Origin: Chlorocebus sabaeus
Lineage: Eukaryota; Chordata; Mammalia; Primates; Cercopithecidae
Direction: 5' to 3'
NCBI RefSeq assembly: GCF_047675955.1
Contig: NW_027327412.1
Coordinates: forward strand, 1,922,001 to 1,986,000
DNA: 64,000 nt
A program made the position numbers and the translations under genes. The notes beneath the pieces were generated by a model, which worked only from the letters and a program-made list of their open reading frames with translations, was not told the origin of the DNA and did no database searches. Shown here one piece after another: positions 11,596 through 23,120 of this stretch. The first letter of the stretch is position 1. The number at the start of each line of letters is the position of its first letter.

Positions 11596-13221
11596 CAGAT
11601 TCCTCAGAAAGCTTCTTTCCAGTTTTGAACGGAAGATATTTCCTTTTTCACCATAGCCCTCTATGGGCTTCCAAATATCCCTTTGCCAATTCCACAAGAA
11701 CAGCCTTAGCGAAAGGCTTCTTGAAGGGAAGGATGTAACTCTGTGAGATGAATTAACAGAACCCAGAGCAGTTTCTCAGAAAGCTTCTTTCCAATTTTGA
11801 ACGGAAGATATTTCTTTTTTCAACATAGCCCTCTATGGGCTTCCAAATATCCCTTTGCCAATTCCACAAGAACAGCCTTAGCGAAAGGCTTCTTGAAGGG
11901 AAAGATGTAACTCTGTGAGATGAATTAACAGAACACAGAGCAGTTTCTCAGAAAGCTTCTTTCCAGTTTTGAAAGGAAGATATTTCCTTTTTCACCGTAG
12001 CCCTCTATGGGCTTCCAAATATCCCTTTGCCAATTCCACAAGAACAGCCTTAGCGAAAGGCTTCTTGAAGGGAAAGATGTAACTCTGTGAGATGAATTAA
12101 CAGAACACAGAGCAGTTTCTCAGAAAGCTTTTTTCCAGTTTTGAACGGAAGATATTTTCTTTTTCACCATAGCCCTCTATGGGCTTCCAAATATCCCTTT
12201 GCCAATTCCACAAGAACAGCCTTAGGGAAAGGCTTCTTGAAGGGAAAGATGTAACTCTGTGAGATGAATTAACAGAACACAGAGCAGTTTCTCAGAAAGC
12301 TTCTTTCCTGTTTTGAACGGAAGATATTTCCTTTTTCACCATAGCCCTCTATGGGCATCCAAATATCCCTTTGCCAATTCCACAAGAACAGCCTTAGCGA
12401 AAGGCTTCTTGAAGGGAAAGCTGTAACTCTGTGAGATGAATTAACAGAACACAGAGCAGTTTCTCAGAAAGCTTCTTTCCAGTTTTGAACGGAAGATATT
12501 TCCTTTTTCACCATAGCCCTCTATGGGCTTCCAAATATCATTTTGCCAATTCCACAAGAACAGCCTTAGCGAAAGGCTTCTTGAAGGGAAAGATGTAACT
12601 CTGTGAGATGAATTAACAGAACACCGAGCAGTTTCTCAGAAAGCTTCTTTCCAGTTTTGAACGGAAGATATTTCCTTTTTCACCATAGCCCTCCATGGGC
12701 TTCCAAATATCCCTTTGCCAATTCCCCAAGAACAGCCTTAGCGAAAGGCTTCTTGAAGGGAAAGATGTAACTCTGTGAGATGAATTAACAGAACACAGAG
12801 CAGTTTCTCAGAAAGCTTCTTTCCAGTTTTGAACGGAAGATATTTCCTTTTTCACCATAGCCCTCTATGGGCTTCCAAATATCCCTTTGCCAATTCCACA
12901 AGAACAGCCTTAGCGAAAGGCTTCTTGAAGGGAAAGATGTAACTCTGTGAGATGAATTAACAGAACACAGAGCAGTTTCTCAGAAAGCTTCTTTCCAGTT
13001 TTGAACGGAAGATATTTCCTTTTTCACCATAGCCCTCTACCGGCTTCCAAATATCCCTTTGCCAATTCCACAAGAACAGCCTTAGCGAAAGGCTTCTTGA
13101 AGGGAAAGATGTAACTCTGTGAGATGAATTAACAGAACACAGAGCAGTTTCTCAGAAAGCTTCTTTCCAGTTTTGAACGGAAGATATTTCCTTTTTCACC
13201 ATAGCCCTCTATGGGCTTCCA
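10881..13221 (-). repeat. Right copy of the ~2.3-kb duplication (offset 6,881)
   Basis: This is the partner of 4000-6340. Two private differences were seen: agacttagc near 11360 and gggcatcc near 12357. It crosses the junction of units 2 and 3, so the duplication is younger than the tag array itself. Confidence 0.82.
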
Positions 13222-15380
13222 AATATCATTTTGCCAATTCCACAAGAACAGCCTTAGCGAAAGGCTTCTTGAAGGGAAAGCTGTAACTCTGTGAGATGAA
13301 TTAACAGAACACAGAGCAGTTTCTCAGAAAGCTTCTTTCCAGTTTTGAACGGAAGATATTTCCTTTTTCACCATAGCCCTCTATGGGCTTCCAAATATCC
13401 CTTTGCCAATTCCACAAGAACAGCCTTAGCGAAAGGCTTCTTGAAGGGAAAGATGTAACTCTGTGAGATGAATTAACAGAACACAGAGCAGTTTCTCAGA
13501 AAGCTTCTTTCCAGTTTTGAACGGAAGATATTTTCTTTTTCACCATAGCCCTGTATGGGCTTCCAAATATCCCTTTGCCAATTCCACAAGAACAGCCTTA
13601 GCGAAAGGCTTCTTGAAGGGAAAGATGTAACTCTGTGAGATGAATTAAAAGAACACAGAGCAGTTTCTCAGAAAGCTTCTTTCCAGTTTTGAACGGAAGA
13701 TATTTCCTTTTTCACCATAGCCCTCTATGGGCTTCCAAATATCCCTTTGCCAATTCCACAAGAACAGCCTTAGCGAAGGGCTTCTTGAAGGGAAAGATGT
13801 AACTCTGTGAGATGAATTAACAGAACACAGAGCAGTTTCTCAGAAAGCTTCTTTCCAGTTTTGAACGGAAGATATTTCCTTTTTCACCATAGCCCTCTAT
13901 GGGCTTCCAAATATCCCTTTGCCAATTCCACAAGAACAGCCTTAGCGAAAGGCTTCTTGAAGGGAAAGATGTAACTCTGTGAGATGAATGAACAGAACAC
14001 AGAGCAGTTTCTCAGAAAGCTTCTTTCCAGTTTTGAACGGAAGATATTTCCTTTTTCACCATAGCCCTCTATGGGCTTCCAAATATCCCTTTGCGAATTC
14101 CACAAGAACAGCCTTAGCGAAAGGCTTCTTGAAGGGAAAGATGTAACTCTGTGAGATGAATTAACAGAACACAGAGCAGTTTCTCAGAAAGCTTCTTTCC
14201 AGTTTTGAACGGAAGATATTTCCTTTTTCACCATAGCCCTCTATGGGCTTCCAAATATCCCTTTGCCAATTCCACAAGAACAGCCTTAGCGAAAGGCTTC
14301 TTGAAGGGAAAGATGTAACTCTGTGAGATGAATTAACAGAACACAGAGCAGTTTCTCAGAAAGCTTCTTTCCAGTTTTGAACGGAAGATATTTCCTTTTT
14401 CACCATAGCCCTCTATGGGCTTCCAAATATCCCTTTGCCAATTCCACAAGAACAGCCTTAGCGAAAGGCTTCTTGAAGGGAAAGATGTAACTCTGTGAGA
14501 TGAATTAACAGAACACAGAGCAGTTTCTCAGAAAGCTTCTTTCCAGTTTTGAACGGAAGATATTTCCTTTTTCACCATAGCCCTCTATGGGCTTCCAAAT
14601 ATCCCTTTGCCAATTCCAGAAGAACAGCCTTAGGGAAAGGCTTCTTGAAGGGAAAGATGTAACTCTGTGAGATGAATTAACAGAACACAGAGCAGTTTCT
14701 CAGAAAGCTTCTTTCCAGTTTTGAACAGAAGATATTTCCTTTTTCACCAGAGCCCTCTATGGGCTTCCAAATATCCCTTTGCCAATTCCACAAGAACAGC
14801 CTTAGCGAAAGGCTTCTTCAAGGGAAAGATGTAACTCTGTGAGATGAATTAACAGAACACAGAGCAGTTTCTCAGAAAGCTTCTTTCCAGTTTTGAACGG
14901 AAGATATTTCCTTTTTCACCAGAGCCCTCTATGGGCTTCCAAATATCCCTTTGCCAATTCCACAAGAACAGCCTTAGCGAAAGGCTTCTTGAAGGGAAAG
15001 ATGTAACTCTGTGAGATGAATTAACAGAACACAGAGCAGTTTCTCAGAAAGCTTCTTTCCAGTTTTCAACGGAAGATATTTCCTTTTTCACCATAGCCCT
15101 CTATGGGCTTCCAAATATCCCTTTGCCAATTGCACAAGAACAGCCTTAGCGAAAGGCTTCTTGAAGGGAAAGATGTAACTCTGTGAGATGAATTAACAGA
15201 ACACAGAGCAGTTTCTCAGAAAGCTTCTTTCCAGTTTTGAACGGAAGATATTTCCTTTTTCACCATAGCCCTCTATGGGCTTCCAAATATCCCTTTGCCA
15301 ATTCCACAAAAACAGCCTTAGCGAAAGGCTTCTTGAAGGGAAAGAGGTAACTCTGTGAGATGAATTAACAGAACACAGAG
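11596..15380 (-). repeat. Domain 1 unit 3, 22-mer (3,785 bp)
   Basis: Like unit 1 it has the tag but not the -1 partner (gaagggaaggatg), so it is 22 x 172 + 1. The head and middle (gaaaggaag, caccgag, tccatggg, ctaccggc at 13040) match unit 1, and it then switches to atcattttg/gctg monomers. It carries ctgtatggg, attaaaag, gcgaagggc, gaatgaac and EcoRI (14095-14100). A private gggcatcc lies near 12357. After the agagccc monomers it jumps to ttttcaacgg and the next tag. Confidence 0.82.
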
Positions 15381-18300
15381 CAGATTCCTCAGAAAGCTTC
15401 TTTCCAGTTTTGAACGGAAGATATTTCCTTTTTCACCATAGCCCTCTATGGGCTTCCAAATATCCCTTTGCCAATTCCACAAGAACAGCCTTAGCGAAAG
15501 GCTTCTTGAAGGGAAGATGTAACTCTGTGAGATGAATTAACAGAACCCAGAGCAGTTTCTCAGAAAGCTTCTTTCCAATTTTGAACGGAAGATATTTCTT
15601 TTTTCAACATAGCCCTCTATGGGCTTCCAAATATCCCTTTGAAAATTCCACAAGAACAGCCTTAGCGAAAGGCTTCTTGAAGGGAAAGATGTAACTCTGT
15701 GAGATGAATTAACAGAACACAGAGCAGTTTCTCAGAAAGCTTCTTTCCAGTTTTGAACGGAAGATATTTCCTTTTTCACCGTAGCCCTCTATGGGCTTCC
15801 AAATATCCCTTTGCCAATTCCACAAGAACAGCCTTAGCGAAAGGCTTCTTGAAGGGAAAGATGTAACTCTGTGAGATGAATTAACAGAACACAGAGCAGT
15901 TTCTCAGAAAGCTTTTTTCCAGTTTTGAACGGAAGATATTTTCTTTTTCACCATAGCCCTCTATGGGCTTCCAAATATCCCTTTGCCAATTCCACAAGAA
16001 CAGCCTTAGGGAAAGGCTTCTTGAAGGGAAAGATGTAACTCTGTGAGATGAATTAACAGAACACAGAGCAGTTTCTCAGAAAGCTTCTTTCCTGTTTTGA
16101 ACGGAAGATATTTCCTTTTTCACCATAGCCCTCTATGGGCTTCCAAATATCCCTTTGCCAATTCCACAAGAACAGCCTTAGCGAAAGGCTTCTTGAAGGG
16201 AAAGATGTAACTCTGTGAGATGAATTAACAGAACACAGAGCAGTTTCTCAGAAAGCTTCTTTCCAGTTTTGAAGGGAAGATATTTCCTTTTTCACCATAG
16301 CCCTCTATGGGCTTCCAAATATCCCTTTGCCAATTCCACAAGAACAGCCTTAGCGAAAGGCTTCTTGAAGGGAAAGATGTAACTCTGTGAGATGAATTAA
16401 CAGAACACAGAGCAGTTTCTCAGAAAGCTTCTTTCCAGTTTTGAACGGAAGATATTTCCTTTTTCACCATAGCCCTCTATGGGCTTCCAAATATCCCTTT
16501 GCCAATTCCACAAGAACAGCCTTAGCGAAAGGCTTCTTGAAGGGAAAGATGTAACTCTGTGAGATGAATTAACAGAACACAGAGCAGTTTCTCAGAAAGC
16601 TTCTTTCCAGTTTTGAACGGAAGATATTTCCTTTTTCACCATAGCCCTCTATGGGCTTCCAAATATCCCTTTGCCAATTCCACAAGAACAGCCTTAGCGA
16701 AAGGCTTCTTGAAGGGAAAGATGTAACTCTGTGAGATGAATTAACAGAACACAGAGCAGTTTCTCAGAAAGTTTCTTTCCAGTTTTGAACGGAAGATATT
16801 TCCTTTTTCACCATAGCCCTCTATGGGCTTCCAAATATCCCTTTGCCAATTCCACAAGAACAGCCTTAGCGAAAGGCTTCTTGAAGGGAAAGATGTAACT
16901 CTGTGAGATGAATTAACAGAACACAGAGCAGTTTCTCAGAAAGCTTCTTTCCAGTTTTGAACGGAAGATATTTCCTTTTTCACCATAGCCCTCTATGAGC
17001 TTCCAAATATCCCTTTGCCAATTCCACAAGAACAGCCTTAGCGAAAGGTTTCTTGAAGGGAAAGCTGTAACATTGTGAGATGAATTAACAGAACACAGAG
17101 CAGTTTCTCAGAAAGCTTCTTTCCATTTTTGAACGGAAGATATTTCCTTTTTCAACATAGCCCTCTATGGGCTTCCAAATATCCCTTTGCCAATTCCACA
17201 AGATCTGCCTTAGCGAAAGGCTTCTTGAAGGGAAAGATGTAACTCTGTGAGATGAATTAACAGAACACAGAGCAGTTTCTCAGAAAGCTTCTTTCCAGTT
17301 TTGAACGGAAGATATTTCCTTTTTCACCATAGCCCTCTACGGGCTTCCAAATATCATTTTGCCAATTCCACAGGAACAGCCTTAGCGAAAGGCTTCTTCA
17401 AGGGAAAGATGTAACTCTGTGAGATGAATTAACAGAACACAGAGCAGTTTCTCAGAAAGCTTCTTTCCAGTTTTGAACGGAAGATATTTCCTTTTTCACC
17501 ATAGCCCTCTATGGGCTTCCAAATATCCCTTTGCCAATTCCACAAGAACAGCCTTAGCGAAAGGCTTCTTGAAGGGAAAGATGTAACTCTGTGAGATGAA
17601 TTAACAGAACACAGAGCAGTTTCTCAGAAAGCTTCTTTCCAGTTTTGAACGGAAGATATTTCCTTTTTCACCATAGCCCTCTATGGGCTTCCAAATATCA
17701 TTTTGCCAATTCCACAAGAACAGCCTTAGCGAAAGGCTTCTTGAAGGGAAAGCTGTAACTCTGTGAGATGAATTAACAGAACACAGAGCAGTTTCTCAGA
17801 AAGCTTCTTTCCAGTTTTGAACGGAAGATATTTCCTTTTTCACCATAGCCCTCTATGGGCTTCCAAATATCATTTTGCCAATTCCACAAGAACAGCCTTA
17901 GCGAAAGGCTTCTTGAAGGGAAAGCTGTAACTCTGTGAGATGAATTAACAGAACACAGAGCAGTTTCTCAGAAAGCTTCTTTCCAGTTTTGAACGGAAGA
18001 TATTTCCTTTTTCACCATAGTCCTCTATGGGCTTCCAAATATCCCTTTGCCAATTCCACAAGAACAGCCTTAGCGAAAGGCTTCTTGAAGGGAAAGATGT
18101 AACTCTGTGAGATGAATTAACAGAACACAGAGCAGTTTCTCAGAAAGCTTCTTTCCAGTTTTGAACGGAAGATATTTCCTTTTTCACCATAGCCCTCTAT
18201 GGGCTTCCAAATATCCCTTTGCCAATTCCACAAGAACAGCCTTAGCGAAAGGCTTCTTGAAGGGAAAGATGTAACTCTGTGAGATGAATTAACAGAACAC

Positions 18301-19164
18301 AGAGCAGTTTCTCAGAAAGCTTCTTTCCAGTTTTGAACGGAAGATATTTTCTTTTTCACCATAGCCGTGTATGGGCTTCCAAATATCCCTTTGCCAATTC
18401 CACAAGAACAGCCTTAGCGAAAGGCTTCTTGAAGGGAAAGATGTAACTCTGTGAGATGAATTAAAAGAACACAGAGCAGTTTCTCAGAAAGCTTCTTTCC
18501 AGTTTTGAACGGAAGATATTTCCTTTTTCACCATAGCCCTCTATGGGCTTCCAAATATCCCTTTGCCAATTCCACAAGAACAGCCTTAGGGAAAGGCTTC
18601 TTGAAGGGAAAGATGTAACTCTGTGAGATGAATTAACAGAACACAGAGCAGTTTCTCAGAAAGCTTCTTTCCAGTTTTGAACAGAAGATATTTCCTTTTT
18701 CACCAGAGCCCTCTATGGGCTTCCAAATATCCCTTTGCCAATTCCACAAGAACAGGCTTAGCGAAAGGCTTCTTCAAGGGAAAGATGTAACTCTGTGAGA
18801 TGAATTAACAGAACACAGAGCAGTTTCTCAGAAAGCTTCTTTCCAGTTTTGAACGGAAGATATTTCCTTTTTCACCAGAGCCCTCTATGGGCTTCCAAAT
18901 ATCCCTTTGCCAATTCCACAAGAACAGCCTTAGCGAAAGGCTTCTTGAAGGGAAAGATGTAACTCTGTGAGATGAATGAACAAAACACAGAGCAGTTTCT
19001 CAGAAAGCTTCTTTCCAGTTTTGAACGGAAGATATTTCCTTTTTCACCATAGCCCTCTATGGGCTTCCAAATATCCCTTTGCCAATTCCACAAAAACAGC
19101 CTTAGCGAAAGGCTTCTTGAAGGGAAAGAGGTAACTCTGTGAGATGAATTAACAGAACACAGAG
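15381..19164 (-). repeat. Domain 1 unit 4, 22-mer (3,784 bp)
   Basis: It has the paired +1 tag and -1 (gaagggaagatg). The variant gaaaattcc (about 15642) is shared only with unit 6 among the units I compared. The series runs through caccgtag, ttcctgtttt, aagtttctt, ctatgagct, gctgtaacattg, BglII agatct (17201-17206), ctacggg/atcattttg, tagtcctct, ccgtgtatggg, attaaaag, gaacagaag and gaatgaacaaaac, then joins directly to caaaaacag. The cacaatag-to-ccaattgcac section is deleted. Confidence 0.85.
17201..17206. other. BglII site marking the gctgtaacattg monomer
   Basis: acaagaacagcc to acaagatctgcc creates AGATCT. Further copies are at 3439, 20985, 24941, 28725 and 33885, spaced 3,784, 3,956, 3,784 and 5,160 from 17201 on, exactly the unit lengths. 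None was seen in domain 2. Confidence 0.85.
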
Positions 19165-22100
19165 CAGATTCCTCAGAAAGCTTCTTTCCAGTTTTGAACG
19201 GAAGATATTTCCTTTTTCACCATAGCCCTCTATGGGCTTCCAAATATCCCTTTGCCAATTCCACAAGAACAGCCTTAGCGAAAGGCTTCTTGAAGGGAAG
19301 ATGTAACTCTGTGAGATGAATTAACAGAACCCAGAGCAGTTTCTCAGAAAGCTTCTTTCCAATTTTGAACGGAAGATATTTCTTTTTTCAACATAGCCCT
19401 CTATGGGCTTCCAAATATCCCTTTGCCAATTCCACAAGAACAGCCTTAGCGAAAGGCTTCTTGAAGGGAAAGATGTAACTCTGTGAGATGAATTAACAGA
19501 ACACAGAGCAGTTTCTCAGAAAGCTTCTTTCCAGTTTTGAACGGAAGATATTTCCTTTTTCACCGTAGCCCTCTATGGGCTTCCAAATATCCCTTTGCCA
19601 ATTCCACAAGAACAGCCTTAGCGAAAGGCTTCTTGAAGGGAAAGATGTAACTCTGTGAGATGAATTAACAGAACACAGAGCAGTTTCTCAGAAAGCTTTT
19701 TTCCAGTTTTGAACGGAAGATATTTTCTTTTTCACCATAGCCCTCTATGGGCTTCCAAATATCCCTTTGCCAATTCCACAAGAACAGCCTTAGGGAAAGG
19801 CTTCTTGAAGGGAAAGATGTAACTCTGTGAGATGAATTAACAGAACACAGAGCAGTTTCTCAGAAAGCTTCTTTCCTGTTTTGAACGGAAGATATTTCCT
19901 TTTTCACCATAGCCCTCTATGGGCTTCCAAATATCCCTTTGCCAATTCCACAAGAACAGCCTTAGCGAAAGGCTTCTTGAAGGGAAAGATGTAACTCTGT
20001 GAGATGAATTAACAGAACACAGAGCAGTTTCTCAGAAAGCTTCTTTCCAGTTTTGAAGGGAAGATATTTCCTTTTTCACCATAGCCCTCTATGGGCTTCC
20101 AAATATCCCTTTGCCAATTCCACAAGAACAGCCTTAGCGAAAGGCTTCTTGAAGGGAAAGATGTAACTCTGTGAGATGAATTAACAGAACACAGAGCAGT
20201 TTCTCAGAAAGCTTCTTTCCAGTTTTGAACGGAAGATATTTCCTTTTTCACCATAGCCCTCTATGGGCTTCCAAATATCCCTTTGCCAATTCCACAAGAA
20301 CAGCCTTAGCGAAAGGCTTCTTGAAGGGAAAGATGTAACTCTGTGAGATGAATTAACAGAACACAGAGCAGTTTCTCAGAAAGCTTCTTTCCAGTTTTGA
20401 ACGGAAGATATTTCCTTTTTCACCATAGCCCTCTATGGGCTTCCAAATATCCCTTTGCCAATTCCACAAGAACAGCCTTAGCGAAAGGCTTCTTGAAGGG
20501 AAAGATGTAACTCTGTGAGATGAATTAACAGAACACAGAGCAGTTTCTCAGAAAGTTTCTTTCCAGTTTTGAACGGAAGATATTTCCTTTTTCACCATAG
20601 CCCTCTATGGGCTTCCAAATATCCCTTTGCCAATTCCACAAGAACAGCCTTAGCGAAAGGCTTCTTGAAGGGAAAGATGTAACTCTGTGAGATGAATTAA
20701 CAGAACACAGAGCAGTTTCTCAGAAAGCTTCTTTCCAGTTTTGAACGGAAGATATTTCCTTTTTCACCATAGCCCTCTATGAGCTTCCAAATATCCCTTT
20801 GCCAATTCCACAAGAACAGCCTTAGCGAAAGGTTTCTTGAAGGGAAAGCTGTAACATTGTGAGATGAATTAACAGAACACAGAGCAGTTTCTCAGAAAGC
20901 TTCTTTCCATTTTTGAACGGAAGATATTTCCTTTTTCAACATAGCCCTCTATGGGCTTCCAAATATCCCTTTGCCAATTCCACAAGATCTGCCTTAGCGA
21001 AAGGCTTCTTGAAGGGAAAGATGTAACTCTGTGAGATGAATTAACAGAACACAGAGCAGTTTCTCAGAAAGCTTCTTTCCAGTTTTGAACGGAAGATATT
21101 TCCTTTTTCACCATAGCCCTCTACGGGCTTCCAAATATCATTTTGCCAATTCCACAGGAACAGCCTTAGCGAAAGGCTTCTTCAAGGGAAAGATGTAACT
21201 CTGTGAGATGAATTAACAGAACACAGAGCAGTTTCTCAGAAAGCTTCTTTCCAGTTTTGAACGGAAGATATTTCCTTTTTCACCATAGCCCTCTATGGGC
21301 TTCCAAATATCCCTTTGCCAATTCCACAAGAACAGCCTTAGCGAAAGGCTTCTTGAAGGGAAAGATGTAACTCTGTGAGATGAATTAACAGAACACAGAG
21401 CAGTTTCTCAGAAAGCTTCTTTCCAGTTTTGAACGGAAGATATTTCCTTTTTCACCATAGCCCTCTATGGGCTTCCAAATATCATTTTGCCAATTCCACA
21501 AGAACAGCCTTAGCGAAAGGCTTCTTGAAGGGAAAGCTGTAACTCTGTGAGATGAATTAACAGAACACAGAGCAGTTTCTCAGAAAGCTTCTTTCCAGTT
21601 TTGAACGGAAGATATTTCCTTTTTCACCATAGCCCTCTATGGGCTTCCAAATATCATTTTGCCAATTCCACAAGAACAGCCTTAGCGAAAGGCTTCTTGA
21701 AGGGAAAGCTGTAACTCTGTGAGATGAATTAACAGAACACAGAGCAGTTTCTCAGAAAGCTTCTTTCCAGTTTTGAACGGAACATATTTCCTTTTTCACC
21801 ATAGCCCTCTATGGGCTTCCAAATATCCCTTTGCCAATTCCACAAGAACAGCCTTAGCGAAAGGCTTCTTGAAGGGAAAGATGTAACTCTGTGAGATGAA
21901 TTAACAGAACACAGAGCAGTTTCTCAGAAAGCTTCTTTCCAGTTTTGAACGGAAGATATTTCCTTTTTCACCATAGCCCTCTACGGGCTTCCAAATATCA
22001 TTTTGCCAATTCCACAGGAACAGCCTTAGCGAAAGGCTTCTTGAAGGGAAAGATGTAACTCTGTGAGATGAATTAACAGAACACAGAGCAGTTTCTCAGA

Positions 22101-23120
22101 AAGCTTCTTTCCAGTTTTGAACGGAAGATATTTCCTTTTTCACCATAGCCCTCTATGGGCTTCCAAATATCCCTTTGCCAATTCCACAAGAACAGCCTTA
22201 GCGAAAGGCTTCTTGAAGGGAAAGATGTAACTCTGTGAGATGAATTAACAGAACACAGAGCAGTTTCTCAGAAAGCTTCTTTCCAGTTTTGAACGGAAGT
22301 TATTTCCTTTTTCACCATAGCCCTCTATGGGCTTCCAAATATCCCTTTGCCAATTCCACAAGAACAGCCTTAGCGAAAGGCTTCTTGAAGGGAAAGATGT
22401 AACTCTGTGGGATGAATTAACAGAACACAGAGCAGTTTCTCAGAAAGCTTCTTTCCAGTTTTGAACGGAAGATATTTCCTTTTTCACCATAGCCCTCTAT
22501 GGGCTTCCAAATATCCCTTTGCCAATTCCACAAGAACAGCCTTAGCGAAAGGCTTCTTGAAGGGAAAGATGTAACTCTGTGAGATGAATTAACAGAACAC
22601 AGAGCAGTTTCTCAGAAAGCTTCTTTCCAGTTTTGAACGGAAGATATTTCCTTTTTCACCATAGCCCTCTATGGGCTTCCAAATATCCTTTTGCCAATTC
22701 CACAAGAACAGCCTTAGCGAAAGGCTTCTTGAAGGGAAAGATGTAACTCTGTGAGATGAATTAACAGAACACAGAGCAGTTTCTCAGAAAGCTTCTTTCC
22801 AGTTTTCAACGGAAGATATTTCCTTTTTCACCATAGCCCTCTATGGGCTTCCAAATATCCCTTTGCCAATTGCACAAGAACAGCCTTAGCGAAAGGCTTC
22901 TTGAAGGGAAAGATGTAACTCTGTGAGATGAATTAACAGAACACAGAGCAGTTTCTCAGAAAGCTTCTTTCCAGTTTTGAACGGAAGATATTTCCTTTTT
23001 CACCATAGCCCTCTATGGGCTTCCAAATATCCCTTTGCCAATTCCACAAAAACAGCCTTAGCGAAAGGCTTCTTGAAGGGAAAGAGGTAACTCTGTGAGA
23101 TGAATTAACAGAACACAGAG
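19165..23120 (-). repeat. Domain 1 unit 5, 23-mer (3,956 bp)
   Basis: It has the same head as unit 4 but gccaattcc in place of gaaaattcc, and BglII at 20985-20990. After the two atcattttg/gctg monomers it jumps at about 21782 to aacatattt, skipping tagtcctct through cacaatag. It then continues with ctacggg/atcattttg, aagttattt, a private ctgtggga (about 22408), ccttttgcc, ttttcaacgg, ccaattgcac and caaaaacag. It is therefore a different deletion derivative of the long unit from unit 4. Confidence 0.85.

Larger units (their letters stand above)
14951..21782 (-). repeat. Left copy of a ~6.8-kb tandem duplication (offset 7,740)
   Basis: It matches 22691-29522 at 7,740 bp (45 x 172). The break points are bracketed by differences: ccctttgcc versus ccttttgcc and agagccc versus atagccc on the left, and aacatattt versus aagatattt with tagtcct on the right. 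About thirty 60-base lines compared across the block showed no difference, including rare marks such as gaaaattcc and ccgtgtatggg. Confidence 0.88.
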
